Notes: generated by a model from the sequence alone, not told the origin. Numbered from the stretch's first letter, positions 44,210-53,403 are shown. The stretch: DNA of 64,000 nucleotides from an uncultured Aquabacterium sp. (GCF_913773725.1 NZ_CAJYGK010000053.1:124001-188000); one strand, 5' to 3'. Numbers and translations are program-made.

Positions 44210-45622
44210 ATGTCCCGCTACTTCGATCCGTTCGACGCCGACCGTCCGCTGCGCCTGCACTGCGCCTGCGGCGGCGCCCACAGTCCCGCAGAACACGAGG
44301 CCGCGATGGCCGCCCAGGCCGGTCGCGATGCCGCCGTGCAGACGCTGCAGGCGCGCAGCGAAAGCGAGGACTTCGAGCAGCACTCGCGCGAGTTCATCGA
44401 AGCCAGCCTGATGAAGGCCCTGTTCCCGCAGGATGCCGTGCGCCGCCGTTTCCTGCGCGCCGTCGGCAAGGGCACGGCCATGGCCGCGCTCTCGAGCGTG
44501 CTGCCCACCGCCAGCCTGCAGGCCATGGCCCAGGAGGCCGCGCCGCTCGAGAAGAAGGAACTCAAGATCGGCTTCATCCCCATCACCTGCGCCACGCCGC
44601 TGATCATGGCCCACCCGCTGGGCTTCTACAAGAAGCAGGGGCTGGACGTGCAGGTGGTCAAGACGGCCGGCTGGGCGCTGATCCGCGATAAGATGCTCAA
44701 CAAGGAGTACGACGCCACGCACTTCCTGTCGCCGATGCCGCTGTCCATCACCATGGGCCTGGGCTCTACCGCCAAGCCCATGCACGTGGCCACCATCCAG
44801 AACACCAACGGCCAGGCCATCACGCTGCACGTCAAGCACAAGGACAAGCGCGACCCCAAGGACTGGAAGGGCTTCAAGTTTGCCGTGCCCTTCGAGTACT
44901 CCATGCACAACTTCCTGCTGCGTTACTACGTGGCCGAGCACGGGCTCGATCCGGACAAGGACATCCAGATCCGCGTGGTGCCGCCGCCCGAGATGGTGGC
45001 CAACCTGCGCGCCGGCAACATCGACGGCTACCTGGGCCCCGATCCGTTCAACCAGCGTGCCGTGTACGACGAGGTCGGCTTCATCCACCTGCTGACGAAA
45101 GAGCTGTGGGATGGCCACCCGTGCTGCGCTTTCGGCACCCGTGCCGAGTTCATCCAGCAGAACCCCAACACCTTCGCCGCGCTGTACCGCGCGGTGCTCA
45201 CGGCCGCCGCCATGGCCCGCCAGGCCAAGAACCGCGAGCTGATCGCCAAGGTGATTGCGCCCAAGGAATACCTCAACCAGCCCGAGGCCGTGCTGACCCA
45301 GGTGCTCACGGGCAGGTTCGCCGACGGCCTGGGCAACGTCCGCAACGTGCCCGACCGGGCCGACTTCAACCCCATCCCGTGGCAGTCGATGGCCGTGTGG
45401 ATGCTCACCCAGATGAAGCGCTGGGGCTACGTCAAGGGCGACGTGAACTACAAGCAGCTGGCCGAGCAGGTCTTCCTGTTGACCGACGCCAAGAAGCAGA
45501 TGAAGGCCTTGGGCGAAACGGCGCCCGACGGCGCCTACCCCGGCTTCAAGGTCATGGGCAAGGCGTTCGATCCGGCCAAGCCCGACGCCTACATCAACAG
45601 CTTCGCCATCAAGCGCACCTGA
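44210..45622 (+). CDS. cynA: NrtA/CynA-type ABC transporter substrate-binding protein (Tat signal)
   Basis: A 470-residue periplasmic binding protein of the nitrate/cyanate/bicarbonate NrtA-CmpA-CynA family. Unusually, the Tat-type signal VRRRFLRAVGKGTAMAALSSVLP starts only at about residue 77. It follows a hydrophilic leader that holds a CxC (LHCACGG). The mature part begins KKELKIGFIPITCATPLIMAHPLGFYKKQGLDVQV and includes DATHFLSPMPLSITMGLGS, PPPEMVANLRAGNIDGYLGPDPFNQRA and the C-terminal MTQMKRWGYVK motif. Followed by permease, ATPase and, further on, cyanase, which makes cyanate the likely ligand. Gene symbol is by context. Confidence 0.85.
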   Translation: MSRYFDPFDADRPLRLHCACGGAHSPAEHEAAMAAQAGRDAAVQTLQARSESEDFEQHSREFIEASLMKALFPQDAVRRRFLRAVGKGTAMAALSSVLPTASLQAMAQEAAPLEKKELKIGFIPITCATPLIMAHPLGFYKKQGLDVQVVKTAGWALIRDKMLNKEYDATHFLSPMPLSITMGLGSTAKPMHVATIQNTNGQAITLHVKHKDKRDPKDWKGFKFAVPFEYSMHNFLLRYYVAEHGLDPDKDIQIRVVPPPEMVANLRAGNIDGYLGPDPFNQRAVYDEVGFIHLLTKELWDGHPCCAFGTRAEFIQQNPNTFAALYRAVLTAAAMARQAKNRELIAKVIAPKEYLNQPEAVLTQVLTGRFADGLGNVRNVPDRADFNPIPWQSMAVWMLTQMKRWGYVKGDVNYKQLAEQVFLLTDAKKQMKALGETAPDGAYPGFKVMGKAFDPAKPDAYINSFAIKRT

Positions 45623-45632
45623 GGGCCCCGCC

Positions 45633-46517
45633 ATGTCACGATCCCTGCCGTGGTGGCGAGGCGAACGCGCCAAATCCACCGTGCTGTCGGTGCTCATCCT
45701 GGCGGTGCTGCTGGGCATCTGGCACGTGGCCACGCTGCCCAAGGTCAGCACCGTCACGCTCACGCCCGAGCGCATCGAGTACCTCAAGCTCATGGGCAAG
45801 GACCCGGCCGCCGAAGCCAGTGGCGGCAGTGGCGGGTCGTCGTTCCCCACGCTGCACCAGATGGGCGAGGTGATCGCTCAGAACCTGAGCGACCCCTTCT
45901 ATGACAACGGGCCCAACGACAAGGGCATCGGCATCCAGCTGGCGCACTCGCTGGGCCGGGTCGGGCTGGGCTACCTGATTGCCGCGGCCATCGCCATCCC
46001 GCTGGGCTTTCTGATCGGCATGTCGCCGCTGGTCTACCGTGCGCTCGATCCCTTCATCCAGGTGCTCAAGCCCATCTCGCCGCTGGCGTGGATGCCGCTG
46101 GCGCTCTACACGATCAAGGACTCGGCCATCTCCGGCATCTTCGTGATCTTCATCTGCTCGATCTGGCCGATGCTGATCAACACGGCCTTCGGTGTGGCCA
46201 GCGTGCGCAAGGAGTGGCTCAACGTGGCCCGCACGCTGGAGGTGTCGAAGTGGCGCACCGCCATCGAGGTGATCCTGCCGGCCGCGGCCCCCACCATCCT
46301 CACCGGCATGCGCATCAGCATGGGCATCGCCTGGCTGGTGATCGTGGCCGCCGAGATGCTGGTGGGCGGCACCGGCATCGGCTACTTCGTGTGGAACGAG
46401 TGGAACAACCTCTCCCTGCCCAATGTGATCTTCGCCATCCTGACGATCGGCGTGGTGGGCATGGTGCTGGACGCGGCCTTCGGCCGACTGCAAAAGGCGG
46501 TGAGCTATGTCGACTGA
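45633..46517 (+). CDS. cynB: Cyanate/nitrate-type ABC transporter permease
   Basis: A 294-residue inner-membrane permease of the NrtB/SsuC (BPD_transp_1) type with about six to seven helices. The N-terminal helix is STVLSVLILAVLLGIWHVATLP. After a periplasmic stretch come LGRVGLGYLIAAAIAIPLGFLIG and the EAA-like loop EWLNVARTLEVSKWRTAIEVILPAAAPTILTGMRISMGIAWLV. Starts 11 nt after the binding-protein stop. Its 3' end overlaps the ATPase start by 11 nt, consistent with one operon. Substrate follows from the operon context. Confidence 0.9.
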   Translation: MSRSLPWWRGERAKSTVLSVLILAVLLGIWHVATLPKVSTVTLTPERIEYLKLMGKDPAAEASGGSGGSSFPTLHQMGEVIAQNLSDPFYDNGPNDKGIGIQLAHSLGRVGLGYLIAAAIAIPLGFLIGMSPLVYRALDPFIQVLKPISPLAWMPLALYTIKDSAISGIFVIFICSIWPMLINTAFGVASVRKEWLNVARTLEVSKWRTAIEVILPAAAPTILTGMRISMGIAWLVIVAAEMLVGGTGIGYFVWNEWNNLSLPNVIFAILTIGVVGMVLDAAFGRLQKAVSYVD

Positions 46518-47394
46518 GCGCCCCTACCTCCAGGTCGAAGGCCTGGGCAAGGCCTACCCCGGCGCGGCCGAACCCGTGTTCGACAGCGTGAACTTCGGCA
46601 TCCAGCGCGGCGAGTTCGTCTGCATCATCGGCCACTCGGGCTGCGGCAAGACCACCATCCTCAACGCGCTGGCCGGGCTCGAGCAGGCCTCCGACGGCCA
46701 CGTCTTCATGGACGGCCGCGAGGTCAATGCGCCGGGGCTGGAGCGCGGCGTGGTCTTCCAGGGCCATGCGCTGATGCCCTGGCTCACGGTGCGCGAGAAC
46801 ATCGCGTTCGCCGTGCGCTCGAAGTGGCCTGACAAGGGCCGCGCCGAGGTGCAGGCCCAGGTCGAGAAGTACGTGCAGCTCGTGGGCCTGGCCCATGCCA
46901 TCGACAAGAAGCCGTCGCAGCTGTCCGGTGGCATGAAGCAGCGCGTCGGCATCGCGCGGGCGTTTGCCATCGAGCCCAAGATGCTGCTGCTCGACGAGCC
47001 CTTCGGCGCGCTGGATGCACTCACGCGCGGCACCATCCAGGACGAGTTGCTGCGCATCTGCGCGGCCACGCAGCAGACCGTGTTCATGATCACGCACGAT
47101 GTGGACGAGGCCATCCTGCTGGCCGACAAGATCCTGCTGATGAGCAACGGTCCGCGCGCCCGTGTGGCCGAGATCGTGGTGAACACCCTGCCGCGCGACC
47201 GCACCCGCGCCGGCCTGCACCACGACCCGCAGTACTACCCGCTGCGCAACCACCTGGTCGACTTCCTGGTGGACCGCGCCAAGGACCTGAGCCACGGCCG
47301 CGCGCCGGCCCACCCGCCGGAGGTGCGCCCCGGCCTGGCCGCCACACCCTCTGCATTTCCGCCCGACACCCAGCCTGCCGGCCTGTGTGCCTGA
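46507..47394 (+). CDS. cynD: Cyanate/nitrate-type ABC transporter ATP-binding protein
   Basis: A 295-residue ABC ATPase of the NrtD/SsuB/TauB group. Walker A is GHSGCGKTT, Q-loop VVFQGHALMPW, signature LSGGMKQRVGIARAFA, Walker B MLLLDEPFGALDALTR, and the switch His is in MITHDVDEA. A ~45-residue Pro-rich C-terminal tail follows the core (from about 250). Overlaps the permease gene by 11 nt. Energises cyanate (or nitrate/bicarbonate) uptake together with the two preceding products. Confidence 0.93.
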   Translation: MSTERPYLQVEGLGKAYPGAAEPVFDSVNFGIQRGEFVCIIGHSGCGKTTILNALAGLEQASDGHVFMDGREVNAPGLERGVVFQGHALMPWLTVRENIAFAVRSKWPDKGRAEVQAQVEKYVQLVGLAHAIDKKPSQLSGGMKQRVGIARAFAIEPKMLLLDEPFGALDALTRGTIQDELLRICAATQQTVFMITHDVDEAILLADKILLMSNGPRARVAEIVVNTLPRDRTRAGLHHDPQYYPLRNHLVDFLVDRAKDLSHGRAPAHPPEVRPGLAATPSAFPPDTQPAGLCA

Positions 47395-47425
47395 GCGCGC
47401 CGGATGCCACTGACGTGTCCTTCTG

Positions 47426-47866
47426 ATGAGTGACCCCCCCATGAGCGAGACCCCCTTCACCCGTCCCCCGCTGCCCCCTTTCACCGAAGACACGGCCCGC
47501 CTGAAAGTGCAGATGGCCGAAGACGCCTGGAACAGCCGGGACCCCGAGCGCTGCGCGCTGGCCTACACCGAGGACAGCTGGTGGCGCAACCGCAGCGAGT
47601 TCTTCCAGGGCCGCGAGGCCATCAAGGCCTTCCTGAAACGCAAGTGGGCGCGCGAGCACCAGTACCGCCTCAAGAAGCGCCTGTTCGCCTTCGAAGGCAA
47701 CCGCATCGCCGTGTGCTTCGAATACGAGTACCACGACGACAGCGGCCAGTGGTGGCGCGCCTACGGCAACGAGAACTGGACCTTTGACGAGCGCGGCCTC
47801 ATGGCCCGCCGCGAGGCCAGCATCAACGACGTGGCCATCACCGAGGCCGAACGCCAGTTCCGCTGA
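47426..47866 (+). CDS. DUF1348 (SnoaL/NTF2-like) protein of the cyanate operon
   Basis: A 146-residue single-domain NTF2-fold protein of the DUF1348 family. It shows [80 protein letters not shown] and [16 protein letters not shown]. The conserved cone could hold a small ligand, but no enzymatic activity is established. It lies between the transporter and cynS in the same orientation, with gaps of 31 and 66 nt, which suggests an accessory role in cyanate or carbamate handling. ATG 47441 is an alternative start. Confidence 0.87.
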   Translation: MSDPPMSETPFTRPPLPPFTEDTARLKVQMAEDAWNSRDPERCALAYTEDSWWRNRSEFFQGREAIKAFLKRKWAREHQYRLKKRLFAFEGNRIAVCFEYEYHDDSGQWWRAYGNENWTFDERGLMARREASINDVAITEAERQFR

Positions 47867-47932
47867 TGGCGTGGCCACCCTGTCCTGACCCCCATCCCTT
47901 TTCCCCCGTCCGACACTGCTGAAGGAGCCGAC

Positions 47933-48376
47933 ATGAACCGCGAAGACGTGACCGACCTGATCGTCCAGGCCAAAGTGAAGAAGGGCCTCAAGTGGGCCGA
48001 CGTGGCCACCAAGGTGGGCCTGAGCAAGGAGTGGGTGACCGCCGCCTGCCTGGGCCAGATGACGCTGACCGCCGAGCAGGCCGCCATCATCGGCGACGTG
48101 TTCGACCTGCCCGAAGAGGCCCGCCTGTGGCTGCAGGAAGTGCCCTACAAGGGCTCGCTGCCCACCAGCGTGCCCACCGACCCGCTGATCTACCGCTTCT
48201 ACGAGCTCATCAGCGTGTACGGCACCACCTTCAAGGCGCTGATCCATGAAGAGTTCGGTGACGGCATCATGAGCGCCATCGATTTCAAGATGGACCTGCA
48301 GCGTGAAGCCAACCCGGCCGGAGACCGTGTCCAGATCGTCATGTCGGGTAAATTTCTGCCATACAAAACGTACTGA
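47933..48376 (+). CDS. cynS: Cyanate hydratase (cyanase)
   Basis: A 147-residue cyanase converting cyanate and bicarbonate to carbamate, which breaks down to ammonia and CO2. The N-terminal POU-like helical domain (KGLKWADVATKVGLSKEWVTAACLGQMTLT) precedes the catalytic domain. That domain has DPLIYRFYELISVYGTTFKALIHEEFGDGIMSAIDF, holding the catalytic Arg, Glu and Ser residues. It ends MSGKFLPYKTY with the usual C-terminus. Shine-Dalgarno AAGGAG is 6-11 nt upstream. It ends the cyanate operon, supplying nitrogen and detoxifying cyanate. Confidence 0.98.
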   Translation: MNREDVTDLIVQAKVKKGLKWADVATKVGLSKEWVTAACLGQMTLTAEQAAIIGDVFDLPEEARLWLQEVPYKGSLPTSVPTDPLIYRFYELISVYGTTFKALIHEEFGDGIMSAIDFKMDLQREANPAGDRVQIVMSGKFLPYKTY

Positions 48377-48474
48377 CGACAGGGGCTTCGGCGCCGTGCG
48401 CCGGGTGTCGGATCGCTGCTACGACAATCCTTGGTCGTCATCCGAACGTCCAGGACCTGAAGGAGCCCCGTTTC

Positions 48475-49311
48475 ATGACAGCCCGCCGCTGTGTCGTCCC
48501 CTTGCTCGCCCTCTTCCAGGCCGTCACCCTGGCCGCATCGGCCCGGGCCCAGACCCTGCCTCCCCTGGCCCTCGCCATGCCGCTGCCCGCCCCGGTGCGG
48601 GCCCAGCCGGAAGAAGCCGAAGGCTACTGGAAGGGCGTGGCGGGCGCGTCGCTGGCGGCCACGGAGGGCAACAGCAGCACCCAGGCGCTGCTGCTCAACC
48701 TCGATGTGGCGCGCACCACCGAAACCACCAAGACCACGCTGGTGGCCCAGGTCAACGAAGGCAAGAACAAGGTCGATGGCCGCTCGCGCACCAGCGCCGG
48801 CAAGTGGGTGACCTCGGCCCAGCACAACCGCGACATCTCGCTGGTGATGTTCGGTTTCGGCAAGCTGGGGCTGGAGCGCGACCGTGTGACGGGCCTGGCG
48901 CTGCGCACCCAGGTGGCCGCGGGTTTCGGTCGCCACCTGCTGCGCAGCGATGCCGACACGGTCGACATCTTTGCCGGTCTGAGCCACACCGACGACCGCT
49001 ACGACATCGACAAGACCATCGGCGACGAGACTGCCCGGCGCTTCCGCACCACCGGCCTGCTGCTGGGCGAGGAAACCAGCCACCAGCTGACCGAGAACAC
49101 CTTCTTCAAGCAGCGCCTGGAGTACTACCCGGGGCTGACCGGGGAAAAAGCCCAGCTGATGCGTTTCAACGCCTCGCTCAGTGTTTCCATGTCGCGGGCG
49201 CTGGCCTTGACGGTGGGCGTCACAGACACCTACAACAGCCGCGTGGCGGCTGGACAGAAGCGCAACGACGTCTCGCTGTTCACCGGCATATCCCTGAAGA
49301 TCGGCCAGTGA
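48475..49311 (+). CDS. DUF481 outer-membrane beta-barrel-like protein (YdiY-like)
   Basis: A 278-residue secreted protein of the DUF481 family, predicted beta-barrel-like in the outer membrane. The signal peptide (CVVPLLALFQAVTLAASARA) is cleaved before QTLPPL. Strands alternate as WKGVAGASLAATEGNSSTQALLLNLDVARTTE, SAGKWVTSAQHNRDISLVMFGFGKLGLERD and ending DVSLFTGISLKIGQ. AAGGAG lies about 7 nt before the ATG. Function unknown. It follows cynS by 98 nt but probably has its own promoter. Confidence 0.85.
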   Translation: MTARRCVVPLLALFQAVTLAASARAQTLPPLALAMPLPAPVRAQPEEAEGYWKGVAGASLAATEGNSSTQALLLNLDVARTTETTKTTLVAQVNEGKNKVDGRSRTSAGKWVTSAQHNRDISLVMFGFGKLGLERDRVTGLALRTQVAAGFGRHLLRSDADTVDIFAGLSHTDDRYDIDKTIGDETARRFRTTGLLLGEETSHQLTENTFFKQRLEYYPGLTGEKAQLMRFNASLSVSMSRALALTVGVTDTYNSRVAAGQKRNDVSLFTGISLKIGQ

Positions 49312-49378
49312 GCCTATGCGCCGAGAGGCGGCGGGCGCATAATGCGTGCCTCCCTCCGCCCCTCCGTGATTTCCTTCC

Positions 49379-51979
49379 ATGGCCGCGTCCGAGCGTGCCG
49401 CTCCTGAGTCCCTGCCACCCTCTGGCCTGGGTGATGGCGGCGCCGTCCCTCCTCAACCCATGTCTGCCCTGCAGACGGCCCAGCTCGCCGATTTCGCCCG
49501 CCGCCAGGCCTTTCTGGGCTTTGGGCCGGACGACGTCGCCGCGCTGCAGTTCCTGCACACGAGTCTGAAGGACGACGCTCCCGGGTTCGTCGATGCGTTC
49601 TACGAGCACCTGGCGGAGTTCGAGGAGATGCGCGCCCTGATCGAGCAGCCCGGGTTGCTCGACCGACTCAAGCGCGCGCAGGCCGACTACTTCGACACCC
49701 TCACCTCCGGTCCCTACGACGCCGACTACCTGCAGCGCAGGCTGGCCATCGGCATGGCGCACTCGCGTGTGGGTCTGGCGCCCGCGTGGTACCTGGGGGC
49801 CTACAGCCACTACCTGGTCGGCCTGCTACCCGACGTCATCGCGCGCCTGGGCACCGACCCGGCCTACCTGCTGCCCGCCGTGCAGGCGTTGATGAAGGTG
49901 GTGCTGCTCGACATCGGCCTGGCCATCGACAGCTACATCGCCCACCGCGACCAGCAGATCGCCCGCCTGCAGGACTACATGAACGTGTTCACCGGCATGC
50001 CCTTCGGCACGCTGGTGCTGTCCAGCGACCTGCGGGTGCTGTATGTCAACCGCGCGCTGGTCGACATGCTGGGCACGGGCTCGGCGGCATTGCAGGGGCG
50101 CACCCTGGGCGAGGTGGTGGATGCCGCCCCCCTGCAGACCCTGCTGTCGCGCATCGGCGAAGGCCGCCCGGTGCGCGAGGCCACCACCCTGCGGGTGCTG
50201 GACCGACCCAATGAGTTGGCCATCCCGGTGGGGTTGACGCTGTCGCTGCTGCCGGACAGCAGCGGCTTGCCGGGCCGCCGCCTGCTGATGGTCGTGGAAG
50301 ACCTGCGCCTGCAGGCCCGGCTCGAGACCGATCTGCTCAACGCCCAGGCGGTGGCCGGCATCGGCAGCTGGCATGTGGACTTGCGTACGGGGCAGGCCCA
50401 ATGGTCCGACGAGGCCTATCGCCTTTACGGCCGCGATCCCGGCGGGCCGGCCAGCTACGAGGTCTTCCTCGATGCCGTCCACCCCGAAGACCGCGAAGAG
50501 GTCGACAGCGCCTGGCGGGCCGCGCTGGCGGGCCGCCCCTTCCGCATCGAGCACCGGGTGGTGCGGCCGAATGGCTCGATCCGCTGGGTCGAATCCCGGG
50601 GCAAGCTGCAGCGCGGGGCCGATGGCCGCGTCGTGAAGGCCTTCGGCACGGTGTACGACATCACCGAGCGCCGCCAGGCGAGCGAGCGCATCCAGCGTCT
50701 GGCCTTCCAGGACACGCTCACGGGCCTGCCCAACCGCACGCTGGCGCTCGACCGCCTGCAGCAGGCGCTGGCTCAGGCCGAGCGCGAGCAGCACGGCGTG
50801 GCCCTGCTCTATGTCGACCTGGACCACTTCAAGGAGATCAACGACACGCAGGGCCACCTGATCGGTGACCAGGTGCTGGCCGAGGTGGCCGGTCGGCTCA
50901 ATGCCGTGGTCCGACAGCGCGACACGCTGGCCCGGCTCGGGGGCGACGAGTTCGTGCTGCTGGGGCCCTCCGATGCGGCCTCGGCAGCGCAGGTGGCCGA
51001 GCGCTTGCTGCAGACGGTCGAGCAACCCGTGGTCGTCAACGGCGTGCGCTTCACGCTCAACATGAGCATCGGCATCGCCCTGTTCCCCGAGGATGGCCGC
51101 ACCGCCGAGGACCTGCTCAAGCACGCCGACACCGCCATGTACCGCGCCAAGGCGGCGGGCGGCGGGGCGCTGCGCTTCTATCACGCGGGCATGAGCGACG
51201 AGCTGCAGCGACGCCTTCTGCTGGCCACGCGCCTCAAGGCTGCGCTGCACGGCAACCAGCTGCGCCTGCACTTCCAGCCGCAGTTCGATCTGCACACGGG
51301 GGCCTTGTGCGGCGCCGAAGCGCTGGCCCGCTGGCACGACGCGGACGCTGGCTGGATTGCGCCGTCCGAGTTCATACCCGTGGCCGAGACCCGCGGTCTG
51401 ATCGACGAGCTGGGCGACTGGGCCCTGTCCGAGGCCGCGCGTCAGGTGCGCCAGTGGCAGGAGGCGGGCTTGCCGTTCACCGGGCGCGTCGCGGTGAATG
51501 TTTCGGCGCGGCAGATGGCGGCCGAAGGGTTTGTGGCGCGGGCCGTGGCGCTGGTGCGCGCGCAGGGCATCGAGCCGGATTGCATCGAGCTCGAGGTCAC
51601 CGAAAGCTCGATGATGCAGGAGCCGCGCAAGGCCGAGGACATGGCCCGTGCGCTGGTGGCCGCGGGCTTCGTGCTGTCCATCGACGACTTCGGCACGGGC
51701 TATTCGTCGCTGGCGGCCCTCAAGCGTTTGCCGGTGACCAAGCTCAAGATCGACATGAGCTTTGTGCGCGACATGCTGGACAAGCCCGAGGACCACACCA
51801 TCGTGCACACCATCATCAGCATGGCGCGTGCACTGGGCCTGCGCACGCTGGCCGAAGGCGTGGAGCAGCGTGCCCAGGCCGACGCCCTGCTGGCGCTGGG
51901 CTGCGACCAGATGCAAGGTTGGTACCGCGGGCCTGCCGTGCCGGGCGACGAGTTCGCCGCCCGCTGGCTCACGGGTTGA
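49379..51979 (+). CDS. Globin-coupled sensor with PAS, GGDEF and EAL domains
   Basis: An 866-residue cytoplasmic c-di-GMP enzyme. The N-terminal protoglobin domain (about 30-190) has the helical pattern with the likely proximal His in GMAHSRVGLAPAWYLGAYSHYL, so it should bind haem and sense O2 or NO. Two PAS domains follow (about 200-300; about 320-440 with FGTVYDITERR). GGDEF (about 445-610) has an intact GGDEF near 521, and LYVDLDHFKEIND. EAL (about 620-860) has AEALARW near 646, VTESSMM and DDFGTGYSSLAALKRLPVTKLKID, so a phosphodiesterase is likely too. Bifunctional or net activity cannot be told. Its 3' end overlaps convergent mltA by 11 nt. Confidence 0.94.
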   Translation: MAASERAAPESLPPSGLGDGGAVPPQPMSALQTAQLADFARRQAFLGFGPDDVAALQFLHTSLKDDAPGFVDAFYEHLAEFEEMRALIEQPGLLDRLKRAQADYFDTLTSGPYDADYLQRRLAIGMAHSRVGLAPAWYLGAYSHYLVGLLPDVIARLGTDPAYLLPAVQALMKVVLLDIGLAIDSYIAHRDQQIARLQDYMNVFTGMPFGTLVLSSDLRVLYVNRALVDMLGTGSAALQGRTLGEVVDAAPLQTLLSRIGEGRPVREATTLRVLDRPNELAIPVGLTLSLLPDSSGLPGRRLLMVVEDLRLQARLETDLLNAQAVAGIGSWHVDLRTGQAQWSDEAYRLYGRDPGGPASYEVFLDAVHPEDREEVDSAWRAALAGRPFRIEHRVVRPNGSIRWVESRGKLQRGADGRVVKAFGTVYDITERRQASERIQRLAFQDTLTGLPNRTLALDRLQQALAQAEREQHGVALLYVDLDHFKEINDTQGHLIGDQVLAEVAGRLNAVVRQRDTLARLGGDEFVLLGPSDAASAAQVAERLLQTVEQPVVVNGVRFTLNMSIGIALFPEDGRTAEDLLKHADTAMYRAKAAGGGALRFYHAGMSDELQRRLLLATRLKAALHGNQLRLHFQPQFDLHTGALCGAEALARWHDADAGWIAPSEFIPVAETRGLIDELGDWALSEAARQVRQWQEAGLPFTGRVAVNVSARQMAAEGFVARAVALVRAQGIEPDCIELEVTESSMMQEPRKAEDMARALVAAGFVLSIDDFGTGYSSLAALKRLPVTKLKIDMSFVRDMLDKPEDHTIVHTIISMARALGLRTLAEGVEQRAQADALLALGCDQMQGWYRGPAVPGDEFAARWLTG

Positions 51980-53204
51980 GCGGCCAGAGCACCCACATCG
52001 AGACCGGCTGCTTGGTGCGGCCCGCCATGTTGAGGGCCTCGTCGCCCCAGCCCCAGAAGAAGTCAGCCCGCACAGCGCCCAGGATGGCGCCGCCAGTGTC
52101 CTGCGCCATCACCAGGCGGCGCAGCGGTTGCGGTGCGGCGGGCGCAGCGCTCCACGCCTGCGGCACGGTGCTGTCCAGCCACACGGGTGTGCCCAACGGC
52201 ACGCTGTCGCGGTCCACGGCGATCGAGCGACCGGGCGTCAGCGGCACGCCCTGCGCGCCTACCGGCCCCAGGTCCGGGTCGGGCAGGGCCTCTTCCTTGA
52301 AAAAGACCACGCGCGGGTTGGCCCGCAGCATCTCGCTCACCCGGGTGGGGTTCTGCGCCGCCCACTGCCGAATGGCCGGCCACGAAGCCTGCTCCAGCGG
52401 AAACGCGCCCTGATCGACCAGCCAGCGCGCCACCGACTGGTAGGGCTGGTCGTTGTGGCCACCGAAGGCCAGGCGCACGACCTTCGGCCGCCCTTGCGCG
52501 TCGCGGTCGTCCAGCAGCCTGACCCGGCCAGAGCCCTGCACCTGCACCAGCAGCACATCCAGCGGGTCGGCCAGCCAGGCCAGTTCGCGCCCGGCCAGCG
52601 CGGCGCGGCCCTCGGCGGTGGTTTCCAGTTCGGTGCGGGTCAGGTGCGGGCGTCGCTGGGTCAGGTCGGCCGGGGCGCGGTGCACCGGGTGCTGAAACCG
52701 GCCCTCGGGGCGCCGCCGGCCCTCCAGCATGGGCTCGAAATAGCCCGTCAGCAGGCCGCGGTCCGTCACGCCATCGAGCCCGACCACGCGCCAGGGCTGC
52801 AGATGGCTCTGCACCCACTGCCGCACGAAGGCGTCGTCCACCTGCTGGCCCCAGTTGGCACCCAGCCGGCGCACCTCGGCACACAGGCTGGCCCAGCCGT
52901 TGACGGGCTTCACACAACCGCGGTGCAGCGCCGGCCACCATTCGCGAACGCGGTCGGCTTCCCAGCCGGGCAGGTCTTCCCAGCGGGCCGGGGCCCATTG
53001 CGATTTGGTGCGTTGCAGCGCGCCGGGGATGGGGCCCGGCGCCGGGCGGCTCGGCACCTGCGTGGCGGGTGGTTGGGGCCGCTCGATGACAGGAGCGGGC
53101 GGTGTCGGCGACGGCGGCAGGGGGACACTGGTACAGGCGGCCAGGCTGCCTACAATGGCCGCGAGCAGGCCGGTACGCACCGGCGAGAACGGACGAACGA
53201 TCAT
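51969..53204 (-). CDS. mltA: Membrane-bound lytic murein transglycosylase A
   Basis: A 411-residue outer-membrane lipoprotein cleaving peptidoglycan glycan strands. The signal peptide ends in the lipobox GSLAAC (Cys about 24), followed by a Pro-rich linker. The MltA domain contains LLTGYFEPMLEGRRR, LAWLADPLDVLLVQVQGSGRVRL and GQPYQS-like residues. The 3D domain has RSIAVDRDSVPLGTPVWL and MAQDTGGAILGAVRADFFWGWG with the catalytic Asp. The start CAT (53202-53204) shares the tetramer CATG with the ATG of the divergent small gene at 53203. Confidence 0.96.
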   Translation of the reverse strand: MIVRPFSPVRTGLLAAIVGSLAACTSVPLPPSPTPPAPVIERPQPPATQVPSRPAPGPIPGALQRTKSQWAPARWEDLPGWEADRVREWWPALHRGCVKPVNGWASLCAEVRRLGANWGQQVDDAFVRQWVQSHLQPWRVVGLDGVTDRGLLTGYFEPMLEGRRRPEGRFQHPVHRAPADLTQRRPHLTRTELETTAEGRAALAGRELAWLADPLDVLLVQVQGSGRVRLLDDRDAQGRPKVVRLAFGGHNDQPYQSVARWLVDQGAFPLEQASWPAIRQWAAQNPTRVSEMLRANPRVVFFKEEALPDPDLGPVGAQGVPLTPGRSIAVDRDSVPLGTPVWLDSTVPQAWSAAPAAPQPLRRLVMAQDTGGAILGAVRADFFWGWGDEALNMAGRTKQPVSMWVLWPLNP

Positions 53205-53403
53205 GGACCTGATTGTGCTGGAAGCCGCCGCCGCGCTGGCGCTGCTGATCTTTGTCGTGTGGTGGACGATGTTCTCGGGCCGCCGCGGGGGCGAGCTGGA
53301 CGCGCCGGACGACGCGCCCCCCGATCAGTTGCCCGGCTCGACCGATGAGCCTGCAGGCGACGACCGCGGCTCGCGCGGTGGCAACAGGAAGCTCAAGGGC
53401 TGA
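53203..53403 (+). CDS. Small single-pass membrane protein (66 aa), divergent from mltA
   Basis: A 66-residue protein with one clear membrane segment (LIVLEAAAALALLIFVVWWTMF). A basic then acidic, Pro/Gly-rich cytoplasmic tail follows. A -10 like TACAAT at 53151-53156, 47 nt upstream, supports expression. The start codon overlaps the divergent mltA start within CATG. The last 79 nt overlap the convergent SpecificRecomb gene. Function unknown; it may be a false call, but the membrane pattern, promoter and position argue for a real gene. Confidence 0.5.
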   Translation: MDLIVLEAAAALALLIFVVWWTMFSGRRGGELDAPDDAPPDQLPGSTDEPAGDDRGSRGGNRKLKG

